A stretch of 43,804 bases of DNA from HKCCE3408 sp039191215 (GTDB taxonomy: Bacteria; Pseudomonadota; Alphaproteobacteria; Rhodobacterales; Rhodobacteraceae), in NCBI GenBank assembly GCA_039191215.1, contig JBCCXT010000033.1, positions 1 to 43,804 of the forward strand. Direction: 5' to 3'. Below are positions 41,949 through 43,804 of this stretch, in pieces (position 1 is the first letter of the stretch; the number at the start of each line of letters is the position of its first letter). The translations under genes were made by a program, and so were the position numbers. The notes beneath the pieces were generated by a model that saw only the letters and a program-made list of their open reading frames with translations, made no database searches and was not told the DNA's origin.

Positions 41949-42344
41949 TCAGGTCTCTCCAAAGCTAGGAACGGGGGGCTCAAGCGGCGGGATGCGCGCG
42001 ATGCAGTTCTTGCGGAAGTGTTCGGGGCGTTCGCGCCAAGGCACGAGCCCGTCTTGCGACGCGGCGTATTTTACGGCCCCCTCACTGATCGCATCTGGAT
42101 GACCGGCGGGATCAAGGTTGCCATAGACATAGGTCCAACGTCCCGGCCCGCGGAGCGCAATCGTGCAGCCCTTTGAACAGTTCGAGAGGCATTCGACCGG
42201 CTTAATGGCTACGCCGTCGATACCTGTCTCGCCCAAGCGGCGATAAAGCGTAGCACCTGGCCGTTCGGCGTCTTCGGGCATGTCCTGCCCGTGCCGGCAA
42301 CGCGTGCAGACGAGGAGTTCCACCTGGGATATCGGGCGCGTCAT
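41949..42344 (-). CDS. DUF1636 ferredoxin-like Cys protein, first gene after the riboswitch
   Basis: A 131-residue protein. Five Cys stand out: Cys13 and Cys16 (LVCTRCRHG) and Cys52, Cys56 and Cys60 (ECLSNCSKGCTIALRGPGRWTYVYG). The spacing resembles thioredoxin-like [2Fe-2S] ferredoxins. The family is frequently encoded beside B12 genes but uncharacterised. Start ATG 42344 with GGAG upstream; one base separates its stop from the cobW start. It may carry electrons for cobalt or corrin chemistry, or bind metal for CobW/CobN; both are inference. Confidence 0.85.
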   Translation of the reverse strand: MTRPISQVELLVCTRCRHGQDMPEDAERPGATLYRRLGETGIDGVAIKPVECLSNCSKGCTIALRGPGRWTYVYGNLDPAGHPDAISEGAVKYAASQDGLVPWRERPEHFRKNCIARIPPLEPPVPSFGET

Positions 42345-42443
42345 GCCATCTCCGTTTTTCCGGCGGAAAAGGGCACGGCGCGGAGGTACGGCAGGCAGCT
42401 GCCGGTCCGACACCGGGGCACCCCGCCCGGGTTCATTCGTCGC

Positions 42444-42654
42444 GCTGGCAGGTCTCCCGGCTTGCGGATGTCAGGGGATACCTGTCGAGGTTTCCCTGTC
42501 GGTCGCCCGGCCTTCCCAATCCGCTTTTGCGGTCAGTGGCCAATGGGCGCCCTCTCCGGTCACGGTCGCGGGGGCGGCTGTGCTCCCGCCCACCAGACAG
42601 ACGCGTCCGGGGGCCTCGCACATTCCCTTTTCACCTGTTAGCACAGGCACCAGC
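42444..42654 (-). promoter_or_regulatory. Cobalamin riboswitch heading the cob operon
   Basis: On the minus strand: ACAGGTGAAAAGGGAAT, then CCCCCGCGACCGTGACC, CCATTGGCCACTG, TTGGGAAGG and the B12 box AAGCCGGGAGACCTGCC. GCTGG (42650-42654) pairs with CCAGC (42444-42448) as P1. About 100 bases with GC-rich hairpins lie between it and the DUF1636 start and may form the expression platform. High B12 would shut off DUF1636, cobW, cobN and the genes behind them. Confidence 0.93.
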
Positions 42655-42660
42655 AGTGCC

Positions 42661-42689
42661 ACATGTTCAGGCATGGGCTGCGCTGTCAA
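42661..42689 (-). promoter_or_regulatory. Promoter of the riboswitch 2 / cob transcript
   Basis: Minus-strand TTGACA (42684-42689), 17 bases, ACATGT (42661-42666). Transcription would start near 42654, which is exactly the 5' base of the riboswitch P1 stem. The -10 is a weak match. Confidence 0.55.
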
Positions 42690-42707
42690 GAATGAAGGAG
42701 CGCTCCG

Positions 42708-43319
42708 ATGGATGACGTCACCGCCCGCCACAACAAAAAGATGAAGCGCATCAAAGCCGCGCGGGACGAGATGATGAAAACTAAGACCGAAGAAAAGGGT
42801 CTGATCATCGTGCATACGGGTCCGGGCAAAGGCAAATCGTCAAGCGGGTTTGGCATGATCATGCGGTGTATTTCGCACCGTATGCCCTGCGCAGTGGTGC
42901 AGTTCATTAAGGGGACATGGGCGACCGGCGAGAAGACCTTCCTGCGCGAACGCTTCGCCGAGGAATGCCGGTTTTTTGTCTCCGGCGAAGGCTTCACCTG
43001 GGAGACCCAAGACCGCGAGCGCGACATCGCGGCGGCCGAGAACGGCTGGCGCATCGCCAAAGAACAAATCCTGGACCCCGAAATCCAGTTCGTGATGCTC
43101 GACGAGATCAACATCGCGCTGCGGTATGATTACCTTGATATTGACGAGGTGGTCGAGTTCCTGCTGACCCGGAAACCGCCGATGACCCATGTCTGCCTAA
43201 CAGGCCGGAACGCCAAACCGGAGCTGATTGAGGCAGCGGATTTGGTGACGGAGATGACGCTTCTGAAGCATCCGTTCAAAGACCTGGGGGTTAAGGCGCA
43301 GAAGGGCGTGGAGTTTTAG
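42708..43319 (+). CDS. cobO: Cob(I)yrinic acid a,c-diamide adenosyltransferase
   Basis: A 203-residue CobA/CobO/BtuR-type ATP:corrinoid adenosyltransferase. The P-loop is HTGPGKGKSSSGFG (36-49), with QFIKGTWATGEK, EGFTWETQDRERD and VMLDEINIALRYDYL. It attaches the 5'-deoxyadenosyl group to reduced cobalt corrinoid. AAGGAG (42695-42700) precedes the ATG. It is divergent from the riboswitch-led cob operon; only about 55 bases separate the two, so its promoter must overlap the riboswitch promoter or the DNA encoding the riboswitch. Confidence 0.95.
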   Translation: MDDVTARHNKKMKRIKAARDEMMKTKTEEKGLIIVHTGPGKGKSSSGFGMIMRCISHRMPCAVVQFIKGTWATGEKTFLRERFAEECRFFVSGEGFTWETQDRERDIAAAENGWRIAKEQILDPEIQFVMLDEINIALRYDYLDIDEVVEFLLTRKPPMTHVCLTGRNAKPELIEAADLVTEMTLLKHPFKDLGVKAQKGVEF

Positions 43320-43366
43320 GCTTACATGCCTAAGCGGGCTGAAAGTGACTGGTCACCCCGATAAGC

Positions 43367-43396
43367 GGCACCCATCGCACAAAAGGTGCCTTATTT
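43367..43396 (+). terminator. Terminator after cobO
   Basis: GGCACC (43367-43372) pairs with GGTGCC (43385-43390) over a 12-base loop and is followed by TTATTT. TAA/TTA pairs outside the stem. It lies 48 bases after the cobO stop. Confidence 0.55.
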
Positions 43397-43573
43397 GAGG
43401 TTTGCAGACCCCGCCAGATGGCGCGAAGATTTAAAACTTTGCCGCTCTTCTCGGCAGAAAAAAGGCCGATATCGCGTGATGAAAGTTAGCTTGGAGCCGA
43501 TTACGTTGAAAGACGCCTGCTTGATTGGGTGGTTGGCGGATGATTCAAGTCCTCTTGTGGGGAGGGATTGGTT

Positions 43574-43804
43574 ATGATGGGCCCGAAGCGGGAAGCCCAG
43601 GCGGCGCTGTTTTATAAGGTTTCGCTCGAAGAGCAGGTTCCTCACAACCACATGTCGCGGTCGATTGGTCGGTTTGTCGATCCGAGCAGCATCCGCGCCC
43701 GTCTTGCGGCTTTCTAGAGCCATACCGTCCGTTTTTCGATCGACCCTGAACTGCTGATCGGGATGCGGCTGGTCGGGTATAGCTCCGACCGGATGCCAAA
43801 GCTA
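43574..43804 (+). pseudogene. IS1182-family-like transposase, N-terminal remnant with in-frame amber stop
   Basis: From ATG 43574 the frame reads MMGPKREAQAALFYKVSLEE, then VPHNHMSRSIGRFVDPSSIR and ARLAAF, a TAG at 43718-43720, then SHTVRFSIDPELLIGMRLVGYSS. These are the first residues of IS1182-type (DUF772) transposases, where AFYSHTGRPSIDPEL is usual, so the TAG replaces a Tyr codon. The rest lies beyond the window. No terminal inverted repeat could be fixed in 43397-43573. Confidence 0.75.

Noticed and set aside
43386..43577. 63-codon open frame after cobO
   Set aside because: It starts inside the terminator hairpin of cobO and has no ribosome site or recognisable domain.

Overview
The window is a GC-rich, tightly packed chromosomal segment. 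Gene content (short-overlap operons, a TIGR02300 protein, TIGR02186 next to a TauE/SafE permease, the aerobic cob pathway with CobN, CobG and CobF) and protein style point to an alphaproteobacterium of the order Rhodobacterales, roseobacter-like. This placement rests on family recognition only; no database search was possible.

Left part (1-14.1 kb): the 3' end of murJ with a strong terminator, a rhomboid-like membrane protein lacking its catalytic residues, trpS, a 43-codon gene followed by a hairpin that buries the start of a class IV aminotransferase gene, a universal stress protein, and a compact housekeeping run nfuA-like / GFA-like / tsaB / rimI. Then comes a BMP-type nucleoside ABC importer operon (binding protein, double ATPase, two permeases) carrying a LysE-family exporter gene between the permease genes, followed by a TauE/SafE permease and a TIGR02186 protein.

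Middle part (14.1-22.4 kb): minus-strand SDR and RecD-like helicase genes, a Flp-pilin-like protein, a hydrolase/ring-cleaving dioxygenase pair resembling MhqD/MhqO with a palindrome in front of it, aroQ, a membrane-anchored TerB-domain protein, a GntR regulator, a YgjP-type metallopeptidase, a TIGR02300 acidic protein and tRNA-Ala(GGC). From 22.6 to 24.1 kb lies mobile debris: a serine recombinase pseudogene with one frameshift and two in-frame stops, joined upstream to a fragment of an RTX-type protein; about 0.7 kb without genes follows.

Right part (24.9-43.3 kb) is a cobalamin island bracketed by two inward-facing cobalamin riboswitches. The left one (plus strand) precedes three overlapping micro-ORFs and a ZnuABC-like metal ABC transporter, here inferred to import cobalt. 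The right one (minus strand) precedes DUF1636-cobW-cobN-cobG-cobH-cobI-cobJ-[cobK inverted]-cobL-cobE-cobM-cobB-cobA-cobF. Together these cover uroporphyrinogen III to hydrogenobyrinic acid a,c-diamide plus the large cobaltochelatase subunit; divergent cobO adds the adenosylation step. cobS/cobT, cobQ, cobC/D, cobP/U/V, bluB and a Co(II) reductase are not in the window. The two arms converge at a gene-free stretch with several hairpins (28036-28404). An IS1182-type transposase remnant with an amber stop closes the window.
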